Positions 6,932 to 15,216 of a stretch of DNA of 42,388 nucleotides are shown piece after piece (within the stretch, counting starts at the first letter, position 1; every line of letters begins with the position of its first letter). The stretch covers positions 1 to 42,388 of the IMG/VR virus record IMGVR_UViG_3300046516_001459. One strand, 5' to 3'. A model generated the notes under the pieces. The model did no database searches. It worked only from the letters and a program-made list of their open reading frames with translations, and was not told the origin of the DNA. The DNA comes from a virus. The position numbers and the translations under genes are program-made.

Positions 6932-9900
6932 TCATTGGGCCCCACTCAAGCGGTCACGAAACTGCCGCTCGAACTCCGCGCGGTCTGGCTTGGGGACCCG
7001 CTGGAGCAATTGTTCGTAGCGCCCGCGCGCCCGCATCCGGTAGAAGTCACGGAGTTGCGTCGGCGAGAGCCCCCGCGTCGCAGAAGCGGCGGCCTCCGGA
7101 TCGCCGCCCGCGAGCGCTCGTGCCAAGTCTTCACGTGACAGCCGCGTCGCAATCCCGCGGCGGCGCTGCGCGTCGGCGACAAAGCCGTACGCGTCATCGA
7201 GCGCCTGCTGTTCGTTGGTCCCGCGCGTCGAGTGCAGCCCGAGCAGCGACAGGAAGCCTTCCCACCCTAAATGCGGCGCCTTGGGGCCGCCGGTGGCTGT
7301 CTGCTGCGGATGTTCACCGAAGCCGTGCTGGCGGAAATCGCCCAGCTCTTTCGCGAGCTTCGCGGGGTAGCGGGCCGAGAGCATCGTGCCCCCGCGCCGC
7401 GGGTCGACATCCTCGAGCAGCGAGTGATCCGCGGTCCCGCGCGCGTGCTGGTACGCGTCCTTCGCCGTGTCGACGAATACCGAGCCGGCCGCCTGGAGAT
7501 GGGGGAAAAACAAATTCGTGAACGCGATGCCCGTTGCCGCGGCGAGCCCTGTCACGCCGAGCGCGAAGCCGAGTCCGCGCCGGCGCACGCCGGGATCGGG
7601 ATGTCGCGCGACGTCGCTCATGTACTGGCTCATCACACTTGGATACTTCGTCAGCATCCGCATCGGGCCGAGCTGCCGGATGACGGGGTTGTCGCCAATC
7701 TCCCCGTAGACGCCGTGCACCTGATTCGTGACGTCGCGGGCCCAGCCGGCGGCCGTCTCGCGGTCGCTCCCAGCCTCGCGCGCGACCTTGAGCGCGCCGA
7801 GAAACGTCGCCTGCCGATTCGCGCGGTGCGCGCGGTCGATCGGATTCGTGATGGCGCCGACAAAGGCTCGCAGGGTGCTATTCGAGATGCGCCGCTCGAG
7901 CGCGTTCGGCTTCGGCGTCATCGCGAGTTCTCTGTTCGCGAGCGCTTTGCCGGCCGGCGTCCGGGCCTCTTTGAGTCCGCTGAGCACGCCCTTCGCGCCG
8001 ATCTGCGGATAGGCGGCGAGCACCTGGGCGCGCGTGAGTACTGCGGTGTCGGCGGCCGCGGCGAACAGTTTCGTGTAGATCGCCGTCTCGATCGCGCGGA
8101 GCGTTTTCCGCACGGTCTTTGGACTGAGGGACGTCACGTCGGAGGCGGCGCGTTCGACCATCGTCGGCAGGCCACGGAGCTGTTCGGCGTAGAGCTGCGC
8201 GTACCGCGCGGTGTTGGGCTGCCCGGCGTCCTTCGCCTGCTTCGCGTAGTCGTCAACCGATGCGATGGCTTCTTTCTGCCAGATGTTCCGGGTGACGCGC
8301 TGCCAGAGCGCGGCATCTTTCACGCCGGGCGGCGGCGGATCGGTGAGCGCGCGCCGGGCCTCGAGGAGATCCGGCTCGATTGTCTTCCAGAGTTCCGGCA
8401 AGGCGTGGAACGGTTGCGAGAACTTCTCGAGCGTGTTGAGTTCGGGGAGCGCCGGTTTACCGGCCCGGATGGCTTGCGTCCCGATCTTCGCGCCGGGCTC
8501 CGTCGCCATCTCTTTAAGGCCCTTGAGCACTGCCGGTGCCCGTCGGGCGAGTTCCGCGAGTAGGGCGCCTTTGACCGCGCCGGCGAGCGGGTCCTTGTCG
8601 AGCACGGCGCCGACGAGCGCCGCGCCGGACGTCCCCATGACGTGCCAGAACAGCCGCGGGTTCTGCTCGTAGAGCTTCTGGAGGCCGCCCAGCCCGGACG
8701 CGAGGTACTCGCCGGTGCGCGCGTTTTTCTTGAGCGTGTCGTCTTTCGACGTGCCGCCACGGAATTCCCGCTCCGCCTGCCGGTCGGCCGCTTCGCCCAG
8801 CAGTTTGGTGTACGTGTCCAAATTGGCTGGCGTGGGGTTCTCGAGCAGCTTCGCCCGGCTCCGGGCATCCTCGGTCATCTTCGCCTTGGCGAGCGCGGCC
8901 TCGGACTGCGTGACGGGCGTCTCGCGCTTGGCCGGCGGCGGCTCGAGGGGCCCGCGGTCCACCCGCTTGAGTCCCTCCGGCGCAGATGTTTCACGTGGAA
9001 CGTTGACCTCACCGGCCGGCACCCGGGTTTTCGCGAGCGCCGTCCGACGGTCCTGAATCCCCAACATCGTCGCTAGTTCGTCCGCTGGGACGCGCGGAGA
9101 CGTCTCTCCGAGGTTTGGCCGTGGCGTCGGGTTGGACGGCGCCTGGGGCCGCTGGACGCGTTCCTGGGCTATTCCAGCCTGCACGCCTTCCGGGTGCATC
9201 CGGACGCGATTCCCAATTTCGAGCGCTTTGTCGACGCCCATCGCGTCGACCTCGTCCGGCGAGTAGCCGAGTTGCCGGGTGAGGAAGTCCTTGACGTTGG
9301 TCTTCAGGCCCTCTTTGGGCGGGTAGACGACCGCCTGGATGTCCTGGTCGCCGCGGGCCCACGCCGCCACGGCGCGGTGCGTGCCGCCGGCAAGGTACAT
9401 CTGCCCGTCGCGGCCCTGGACGACGTTCACGGTGTCGGCGTTGTGGCGACCAACCGAGCCCGGCGGGACGCGCGAGAGCTCCGACGGGCCCTCGTCGAGT
9501 TTCGCCAGCACGCCGGCCTTGTCGACCGCGTCCTGGGTCGCGACGAGCTTGTCGAGCGGGACGCGCTGGAGCGTCGGCTTCGACAGGTCCGCCTCGGTGT
9601 TCGCCTTGTCCATCGCGCCGCGCTCGGCGACCGGGAAGGGGACACCCGTGTCGCCGAAGTGGCTCTGCACGGCCGGGAGCTGAGCCAACCGGTCTTCTGG
9701 CGCCGGCGTCTCGGCCAGTCCCGGCTGCACCTCGCCGCGGTCGGCGGCCTGCCGCTCGAGCGCGAAGGGGGCCTCTTCCTGCGGGGTGGCGTGTTCGGAT
9801 TCGCGCACCTCACCCACGTCGCCCGGCAGGCGCGGCTGGGCCTCGCCCGTGTCGAGTAGGTCCTCGACCGGGTCCTTCGCTTCGGCCGGCGGTTCGAAGG

Positions 9901-11818
9901 AGGCGTCGCCCTCGTCTTGCCACCACGGTTCGCCAGCTCGGACGCCCGCGGCGCGCAGGGCCTCGCCGGTCGAGAGCTCGCCGCCGGCATCCCGGTGCCG
10001 CTGGACGCCCTCTTCGATCAGCTGGATCAGCGCTTTCGGGTCGCGGCCGGCGAGCTGTTCCCGCCACTGCGGATCTTGACCGAGGTGCTCGGCCATCGCG
10101 TCGAGTCGGAGCCCGGAGCCCTGCCGGAGCACGTTGCGGACGCCGGCGAGATCAGCGGCAGGGAGCCGGCGCGTGAACGCGCGGCCCCCCTTAGTCGTCT
10201 GGTTCGCCTGTCCGCTTTCGGTGCCTTCCCACAGGCTTTCGATTTCCCCGTGAAACGGATCGTTCGGGTCGAGGCGGATGCCGCCCCGCTTCGCGATTTC
10301 CTCGAACAGCCGTGCGCTCGCCGGGTCCTGCGTCCGGGCGATATGCGCCATGTCCGCTTGGAGTTCGCGCGCCGAGCGCAGCCGGTCGTTGAAGGTGGCG
10401 CGCAGCTCGTCCTCGCTGCCGGTGAAGCCCTGCTTGCGCGCGTCCTCGAGCACCCCGCCCCACATCGCGTCGCCTTCCGCGTCAGTGCCCGGCGTGGACG
10501 GGGCTTCGGGCGACGCGGCCGCGGGCGGCGGTGCCTCCGGTGCCGGGAGTGTGGGCCGCTGGCGCGCGGCCTCCTGTGCGGCACGGGTTTCGGCGCGCTG
10601 ACGGTCCTGTTCCGCGATCTTGGCGCGCTGGGCGGCCATGTCGGCGTCGGAGCCGGCGGCGGGCGCCGTCTCGCCGGCGAGGAGCCGGTCGAGCAGCTCG
10701 TTCGCCCGCGGATTGGTCCGCATCATCTTCTCGTCGCGGTAGCCGAGCGCCTGCGCGATCTCGTCGCCCGGCGATGGCGCGGCTTTGCCTTTCGGGCCCG
10801 GTGGCGGCGCCGGCGGCGTGACCGTGGTCGTGGTCGCCGTTCCAGTTGGCGGTTCGGTCGCGGCCGCCGGCGGCGCGGCCCGGTCGAGGCCGAGGAACGC
10901 GTCGAGGTCGGGCGGCTGTACAGGCCTGTACCGCGAGGCTTCGTTCACGCGCGGCGCGATGGCCTGAATGGATTTCGGCGGTGGCGGAGGGGCGAACGGG
11001 CCGCCACCTCCGCCTGCCGGGGGCAGCTCGCGGCCGCCCGTACCACCGAGAGGTGGCAGCTCGTTCGTCGGGGTGGTCATCCCCTCGAGCCGGTCGGGCT
11101 CGTGGGCCGGTAGCAAACGCTGGTCAGGTCCCGGCGGCAGCTCATTCGGGTAAACATCGATGTCCGGCAGATCGCGGCCGGGCGGCAACGCGCGTTCGTC
11201 GCGCAACAAGCTCTCGAGTGGGTCCTCCGGGACGACGTGCCCCAGCCGCACCGGGATGTGCTCGCCGGGCGCGGTCAGTCGCTCGAGCGCGTGTGGCAGG
11301 AACAGCGAGGCTGCGAGCCCCGTCACCTGCCCGGCCGCCTCGAGCGGGTCCCGCTTCGCCGTTTCCTTGATGTCGTGGTACGGGATGCCGGCGATGTCCG
11401 CGGCCGCTTCTTCGGGCGAGCGGGTGCCCAGTTCCGCTTCGGGCAGGTGTCCCGGCGGCGCCCCGCCGATGAATTGCTCGAGCGCGTCCATCGGGCGCGT
11501 GATCGGCCGCGCGATCCGCTCGAATGCCGCCGGGTAGTTCCCCGCGCGCACCATCGGCGCCGCTTCGGTCCCGGCGTTGATGCCTTCCTGGATTAACGTG
11601 CGCGGAATCGTGGCGACGCCGGAGCCGAAACGGCCGATGCCAGCGATGATCGGATGCCGCTGTTCCGCGGTCGTCTTCGTCAGAAATTTGTAGACCGGAT
11701 CGTTGAGGTCGCGGTCGAGCGAGGCGAGGGCGTCGCCGGCGCCGGCCTCATCGTCGGAGGCGGCGGGTGGCGCAGCGGGCGCCGGACGTGTCAGGAACGC
11801 GGCGATCGGATCGGGCAT
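6932..11818 (-). CDS. Giant virion-associated (ejection-type) protein with ParB-like domain
   Basis: At 1628 residues this is by far the largest gene. The N-terminal 300 residues are helical and then become Pro/Ala-rich linker; there is a second linker near residue 400. Around residues 750-835 lies a ParB/sulfiredoxin-like pattern: PLDKLVATQD, then VNVVQGRDGQMYLAGGTHRA and AAWARGDQDIQAVVYP. Further on are long helical regions, a conserved-looking NRQATFLGALKVAREAGSD segment near 1340, and one hydrophobic stretch near 1414-1436 (LGFALGVTGLAAATGIAF). Its size, late position next to the ejection-type genes and the helical C-terminus fit internal virion proteins that leave the capsid with the DNA. 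A ParB-like module may bind or nick DNA or use nucleotides; activity is inferred. Confidence 0.72.
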   Translation of the reverse strand: MPDPIAAFLTRPAPAAPPAASDDEAGAGDALASLDRDLNDPVYKFLTKTTAEQRHPIIAGIGRFGSGVATIPRTLIQEGINAGTEAAPMVRAGNYPAAFERIARPITRPMDALEQFIGGAPPGHLPEAELGTRSPEEAAADIAGIPYHDIKETAKRDPLEAAGQVTGLAASLFLPHALERLTAPGEHIPVRLGHVVPEDPLESLLRDERALPPGRDLPDIDVYPNELPPGPDQRLLPAHEPDRLEGMTTPTNELPPLGGTGGRELPPAGGGGGPFAPPPPPKSIQAIAPRVNEASRYRPVQPPDLDAFLGLDRAAPPAAATEPPTGTATTTTVTPPAPPPGPKGKAAPSPGDEIAQALGYRDEKMMRTNPRANELLDRLLAGETAPAAGSDADMAAQRAKIAEQDRQRAETRAAQEAARQRPTLPAPEAPPPAAASPEAPSTPGTDAEGDAMWGGVLEDARKQGFTGSEDELRATFNDRLRSARELQADMAHIARTQDPASARLFEEIAKRGGIRLDPNDPFHGEIESLWEGTESGQANQTTKGGRAFTRRLPAADLAGVRNVLRQGSGLRLDAMAEHLGQDPQWREQLAGRDPKALIQLIEEGVQRHRDAGGELSTGEALRAAGVRAGEPWWQDEGDASFEPPAEAKDPVEDLLDTGEAQPRLPGDVGEVRESEHATPQEEAPFALERQAADRGEVQPGLAETPAPEDRLAQLPAVQSHFGDTGVPFPVAERGAMDKANTEADLSKPTLQRVPLDKLVATQDAVDKAGVLAKLDEGPSELSRVPPGSVGRHNADTVNVVQGRDGQMYLAGGTHRAVAAWARGDQDIQAVVYPPKEGLKTNVKDFLTRQLGYSPDEVDAMGVDKALEIGNRVRMHPEGVQAGIAQERVQRPQAPSNPTPRPNLGETSPRVPADELATMLGIQDRRTALAKTRVPAGEVNVPRETSAPEGLKRVDRGPLEPPPAKRETPVTQSEAALAKAKMTEDARSRAKLLENPTPANLDTYTKLLGEAADRQAEREFRGGTSKDDTLKKNARTGEYLASGLGGLQKLYEQNPRLFWHVMGTSGAALVGAVLDKDPLAGAVKGALLAELARRAPAVLKGLKEMATEPGAKIGTQAIRAGKPALPELNTLEKFSQPFHALPELWKTIEPDLLEARRALTDPPPPGVKDAALWQRVTRNIWQKEAIASVDDYAKQAKDAGQPNTARYAQLYAEQLRGLPTMVERAASDVTSLSPKTVRKTLRAIETAIYTKLFAAAADTAVLTRAQVLAAYPQIGAKGVLSGLKEARTPAGKALANRELAMTPKPNALERRISNSTLRAFVGAITNPIDRAHRANRQATFLGALKVAREAGSDRETAAGWARDVTNQVHGVYGEIGDNPVIRQLGPMRMLTKYPSVMSQYMSDVARHPDPGVRRRGLGFALGVTGLAAATGIAFTNLFFPHLQAAGSVFVDTAKDAYQHARGTADHSLLEDVDPRRGGTMLSARYPAKLAKELGDFRQHGFGEHPQQTATGGPKAPHLGWEGFLSLLGLHSTRGTNEQQALDDAYGFVADAQRRRGIATRLSREDLARALAGGDPEAAASATRGLSPTQLRDFYRMRARGRYEQLLQRVPKPDRAEFERQFRDRLSGAQ

Positions 11819-11821
11819 CGG

Positions 11822-12793
11822 TCACCGAATCGTGTAGCCCTGCACGCCCTCAATGTACGCGCGCGCGGCGTCGGGGCTCTGGAAGCCGTACTGCTGCGCG
11901 AATTCGCCGAGACGCGCGGCCGGGAAAATTTTATTCGGGTCCTTCGGCCCCGGGACCGGATTCACCCCATTGCCTTGGCCGAGCCCGGCGCGCGTGCGGA
12001 GCGCATCGATCGCGTTGTTCACGCGCGTGGTGTCTTCGGGCGTGAACGTCGGCGCCGCGGACACGCGGCCAAATGCCGACGTCGCGGAGGAGGTTTCGCG
12101 TCCGGCGGCGTTGATGCCGGCGACGTCCCGCTTCCCCTCATTCTGGAGCCCGGTTTTTGCGAAGTCCTCGTTCGCTTTGATGACGCCGGGTTGGAACGGA
12201 TACATCGCCGAAGCGTGCTGCACCGCCTCGCGCTCCTGCGCGTTCCGGAGCCCTTCGGTCTGGCCGAAGGTGTCGATCGCGCGGCTGTTGGCGGCCTGGG
12301 TGTCGAGCGCGAGCTTCTCGCGCGCCTTGATCGCGTTCGCTTCGTCGAGGTCGGGATCGGTCGCGTTGTTGCGGTGGATGGCGTCGAGCATATCCATGTT
12401 GCTCTGCATCCCGCGTTCGGTCGCGAGTTGTCGCTGCCCGTTCTCGAACGCGTCGCTGGCGAGCTTGTCGTTGATGTCGCCCTCGTCCGGTGGCGCCGCG
12501 CGCTTCAGGAGTGCCGCTGTCGCTGTCGTGCCCATCCCGCCCCCTTGCAGACCACCGTAATTGACGCCGAACCCCTTGCCCTGGTCCGCGGCGTCCTGCG
12601 CGTTGTGCTCGAGGCCGCCGTGGAACGCGTCCCACCCGGGATCGACCATCACCTCCGGCATCCCCGGATTCGCGATGCGCGCTTCCTGTTGGCGATTGCG
12701 GAACGTCACCGCGTTCGCGAGATTGATGTCGCGCGCGGACGTCGTCGGCCCGTACGACGCGTACCGCGAGAGGAGCGCGTCACTCGGCGGCAC
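11822..12793 (-). CDS. Putative internal virion / ejection protein
   Basis: 323 residues from GTG at 12793, chosen because a GAGGAG box lies just upstream within the end of the previous gene. A GTG nine codons earlier (12820) is also open. The protein is Gln-, Asn- and Ala-rich and helical, with NRQQEARIANPGMPEVMVDP near the N-terminus, MYPFQPGVIKANEDFAKTG in the middle and PDAARAYIEGVQGYTIR at the end. No catalytic motif is seen. The composition and the place between the giant protein and other low-complexity late genes match phage ejection proteins. The assignment is by context. Confidence 0.6.
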   Translation of the reverse strand: MPPSDALLSRYASYGPTTSARDINLANAVTFRNRQQEARIANPGMPEVMVDPGWDAFHGGLEHNAQDAADQGKGFGVNYGGLQGGGMGTTATAALLKRAAPPDEGDINDKLASDAFENGQRQLATERGMQSNMDMLDAIHRNNATDPDLDEANAIKAREKLALDTQAANSRAIDTFGQTEGLRNAQEREAVQHASAMYPFQPGVIKANEDFAKTGLQNEGKRDVAGINAAGRETSSATSAFGRVSAAPTFTPEDTTRVNNAIDALRTRAGLGQGNGVNPVPGPKDPNKIFPAARLGEFAQQYGFQSPDAARAYIEGVQGYTIR

Positions 12794-12968
12794 GTTTCTC
12801 CTCTGCGGCCTCTGCGGCAATCTTCCGGAGTTGGGCGCTGCGCTTGCCGGCGCGCCGGCCGGCTTCCGCGGTGAAGCGGTACGCCGTGCCGAGCGCGTGG
12901 TTCTTCTTCGCGGCCGCGGCCGCGTACCCGGGAATCGTGAAGCCTGGGCGGCGGTGGGAATCGTCCAC
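12780..12968 (-). CDS. Small basic late protein
   Basis: Sixty-two residues, Ala-, Arg- and Lys-rich (AAAAAKKNHALGTAYRF, RRAGKRSAQLRKIAAEAAEE). The GTG start shares its first base with the TAG of the previous gene, and its end contains the ribosome binding site of the next. A DNA-binding or packaging-linked role inside the head is possible from the charge alone. No family recognised. Confidence 0.55.
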   Translation of the reverse strand: MDDSHRRPGFTIPGYAAAAAKKNHALGTAYRFTAEAGRRAGKRSAQLRKIAAEAAEEKRAAE

Positions 12969-13432
12969 TAGTACGGGGTGCCTCCGGCCCGGCGGAACAA
13001 CGACGTGAGCGACGTCGGCGTGTTCATCGCGGCCGGATTGAACGGCTGCGCGCGCGCCGAGAGCGCCGCGGTCGGCGACGACATCACCGGGGCGGCCGAT
13101 CCGGCCGTGTCCGCCGGCGGGGGCGCCTGGGGAGTCGTGGGTGTCGAGGGCGTGGCTGCGGGATCGGTCGACGCGGGCGCCGTCGGTTGCGAGGGGGGCG
13201 GCGTCGGACTCGTCGGCGCCGGCGTCGGAGCACTGCCTCCGCCAAAGGAGGCCGGGTCGAGGCCGACGGCGTTCTGGATCACTGACTGGCGCGTGTTGCC
13301 GCCGAGGTACTTCGTCCCCGACTGCGCTTCGTTGCGATCCGCTGACGCGTTCGCCGCGCGGAGTTTCAGTTGATAACTCAGCTCCGCCGGATTCGATCCG
13401 TACTGCGCGACGATGTCCTGAATCGACGCCAT
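12968..13432 (-). CDS. Pro-rich late protein with LFRRAG C-terminus
   Basis: 154 residues. A short helical N-terminus (ASIQDIVAQYGSNPAELSY) is followed by about 60 residues of almost pure Pro, Thr, Ser and Ala, which must be extended. It ends in SLTSLFRRAGGTPY, which resembles the SLFALFRRAGTAY end of the adjacent 268-residue protein. The shared tail suggests that both bind the same virion partner. The start overlaps the previous stop as TGATG. No enzymatic domain is visible. Confidence 0.6.
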   Translation of the reverse strand: MASIQDIVAQYGSNPAELSYQLKLRAANASADRNEAQSGTKYLGGNTRQSVIQNAVGLDPASFGGGSAPTPAPTSPTPPPSQPTAPASTDPAATPSTPTTPQAPPPADTAGSAAPVMSSPTAALSARAQPFNPAAMNTPTSLTSLFRRAGGTPY

Positions 13433-14238
13433 CAGTACGCGGTGCCAGCGCGTCGGAAGAGGGCGAACAGCGATTGCAACTGATTCGCGCGCTGGATCGC
13501 GTAGTTCATATCCTGCGAGCGCTGCGTGATGTTCCCGCCGTAGTTCCGATCAGCCACTTGCCGCGCGCGATCGAGTGACGCCTGCGCTTGGTCGCGCACC
13601 ACGTTGCCGAGACTCTCCTCGGTGCCCTGCGTGAGATCGCCGATGCGATTCGCCGCGGTCGAGGACCCGGTGAGATTCTGGCCGGCGAGGGATTCGTTCA
13701 GCGAGTCGAGCGCGCCGCGGCCGACCTGTCCGAGCCGGTCCTTCTCGCGCGCGAACGCCTGCGCTTCCGCCGCGGAACTGTCGGTGTCCGGCGTGCTCCC
13801 GACGTGGGCGGGCGCGCCTGGAGCGCCGGCGCCGTACTTCGCCGAGAAGTTGCCGAACTCGTCCATCGCGAGATCGTCAAGCTGTTTCTGATTTGCGAAC
13901 TTCTGCTGAAACCCTTCTTCGCCGGTCGACGACGGCATCCACACGCCGCGTGTCGGGTCCCAGCTCGAGACGTTGCCGGTATTCGGATCTTGGTGAAAGG
14001 ACGGCCCCGAGACGGGAACCGCTTCCTGGATCGGCTGCGACGTGCGGCCGTACTGCGCTTGCTGTTGCGGAGTGAGAATCGGCGGGAGCGTTGGGGCGCC
14101 GGGGTTCACCTGCCGGCTGACGGCCCACGGATCGACGCCGTACTGTGTCGACGCGCTGGGCAAACCGGCACGGCCCGCGAGCGCGGCCGACGGGCTGCCG
14201 TACGTCGCGGCGGCGGGAGACATCGAGAATCCGGCCAT
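13432..14238 (-). CDS. Putative internal virion protein with LFRRAG C-terminus
   Basis: 268 residues. The first 90 residues are Pro/Gln-rich linker-like sequence; then come a helical, Gln- and Ala-rich region and a run of helices up to IQRANQLQSLFALFRRAGTAY. An AGGAG box lies 11 bases upstream of the ATG. It is followed by four further late genes without gaps. The composition and the absence of catalytic motifs fit an ejection or head-interior protein. The C-terminus is shared in pattern with the next protein. Confidence 0.6.
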   Translation of the reverse strand: MAGFSMSPAAATYGSPSAALAGRAGLPSASTQYGVDPWAVSRQVNPGAPTLPPILTPQQQAQYGRTSQPIQEAVPVSGPSFHQDPNTGNVSSWDPTRGVWMPSSTGEEGFQQKFANQKQLDDLAMDEFGNFSAKYGAGAPGAPAHVGSTPDTDSSAAEAQAFAREKDRLGQVGRGALDSLNESLAGQNLTGSSTAANRIGDLTQGTEESLGNVVRDQAQASLDRARQVADRNYGGNITQRSQDMNYAIQRANQLQSLFALFRRAGTAY

Positions 14239-14291
14239 CCGGTCGAACTGCTCCTAGCTGCTGGGGAGTGCAGCGCGGAGTGTAACACGAA

Positions 14292-14663
14292 CTACGCGGG
14301 TTCGGCGTCTTGCTCCGGCGCGGCTTTCAACCAGTCGGTGAGATCCGCGTGTCGATCGCTCACACTCGTCGAGAACGGTGCCTTGATGACGTAGTCGACC
14401 AGTCGCTCGTAGAGCGGCTGCTCGAGCACAATCGTCCCGCCACGCGCGTCGAGGTCACGCAGGCCCGTCTGCTGCGCGGTGTTTTGATTGCGACCTTCCG
14501 CCGAGATCCCCTTCAACCGTTTCAGGATCGTGCCTTCGGCGGCGCGTTCCTCGCGCGTACGGCTCCCGCTCGGATGCGCGACGTTGCCACCAGAGAGAAA
14601 GGCGCTGTAGAGCAGATCGAACTTGTCTTGCTCGCCAGCGGCGAGCCGTAGCACGCGGACCAT
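14292..14663 (-). CDS. Unknown late protein
   Basis: 123 residues from the ATG at 14663, which is preceded by a strong GAAGGAGA box (14667-14674). Ten more codons are open upstream but lack such a site. Features are AAGEQDKFDLLYSAFLSGG at the N-terminus, a basic TREERAAEGTILKRLKGIS helix and an acidic C-terminus. No family is recognised. It lies between a secreted protein and the ejection-type genes, so it may be structural or may assist assembly. Confidence 0.6.
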   Translation of the reverse strand: MVRVLRLAAGEQDKFDLLYSAFLSGGNVAHPSGSRTREERAAEGTILKRLKGISAEGRNQNTAQQTGLRDLDARGGTIVLEQPLYERLVDYVIKAPFSTSVSDRHADLTDWLKAAPEQDAEPA

Positions 14664-14693
14664 GCGTCTCCTTCGTCGGGCCTGCCAGCCCAC

Positions 14694-15173
14694 TCACTGA
14701 ATCCGAAACACCACCTGCGGCGCGACCCACCCGCAGAAAAAGCCGTTGTAGACATCGTACCCGCAGTCCCAGGACCACGGCAGATCGCTCACGGTCAACG
14801 CGTAGTACCCGGCGGTCATCGGGCCGGCGATGATGCCGAAGCCGAGATTCGCGTCGGGCGTCCCGGCGAACGCGGCGACGTCCGGGCGCGGAATGACGAG
14901 CGTCTGTCCCGGCGCGATCGGCCCGTGCGGCCCGAGCAGGAACGGGCCCGTCGGCGCGTGGCCGGTGCGCCGGTCGTACCACCACCCGGCAATCGTGCCC
15001 GAGGCGGGATCGACCCAATCGATGCACAGGAACATGATCGGCGAGTCGACGCGCTGAAAATCGCATTGCGCGGTCGGCTGGCCCGGATGCGTGGGCGAGA
15101 AGATGACGGTCGACTGCGCGCGCGCGGTCAGCGTGCACGCAAAGAGCAGTAACGGCAGCAGGAGTTTTCTCAT
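14694..15173 (-). CDS. Secreted protein with signal peptide, unknown function
   Basis: 159 residues beginning with a classical Sec signal: positive MRK, a Leu-rich core and an ARA-Q cleavage site after residue 19. LFAC at 10-13 could instead act as an imperfect lipobox. The mature part is beta-rich, with CDFQRVDSPIMFLCIDW, several Trp and Cys pairs, and Gly-Pro turns, suggesting a disulphide-stabilised extracellular fold. It sits between the tail fibre and head-interior genes. A phage protein acting in the periplasm or on the surface, for instance blocking a receptor or superinfecting phage, would fit, but nothing proves it. Confidence 0.65.
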   Translation of the reverse strand: MRKLLLPLLLFACTLTARAQSTVIFSPTHPGQPTAQCDFQRVDSPIMFLCIDWVDPASGTIAGWWYDRRTGHAPTGPFLLGPHGPIAPGQTLVIPRPDVAAFAGTPDANLGFGIIAGPMTAGYYALTVSDLPWSWDCGYDVYNGFFCGWVAPQVVFRIQ

Positions 15174-15216
15174 AGCTAGGACGCGTTATAGCCGACGGGC
15201 CTATGGCCTGTCAAGT

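Noticed and set aside
7271-8563. Long rightward frames of several hundred codons opposite the giant gene, e.g. 7271-8563 and 9917-11113
   Set aside because: Arg/Ala/Gly-rich translations without motifs, opposite a well-supported long gene; mirror frames of high-GC codon bias.
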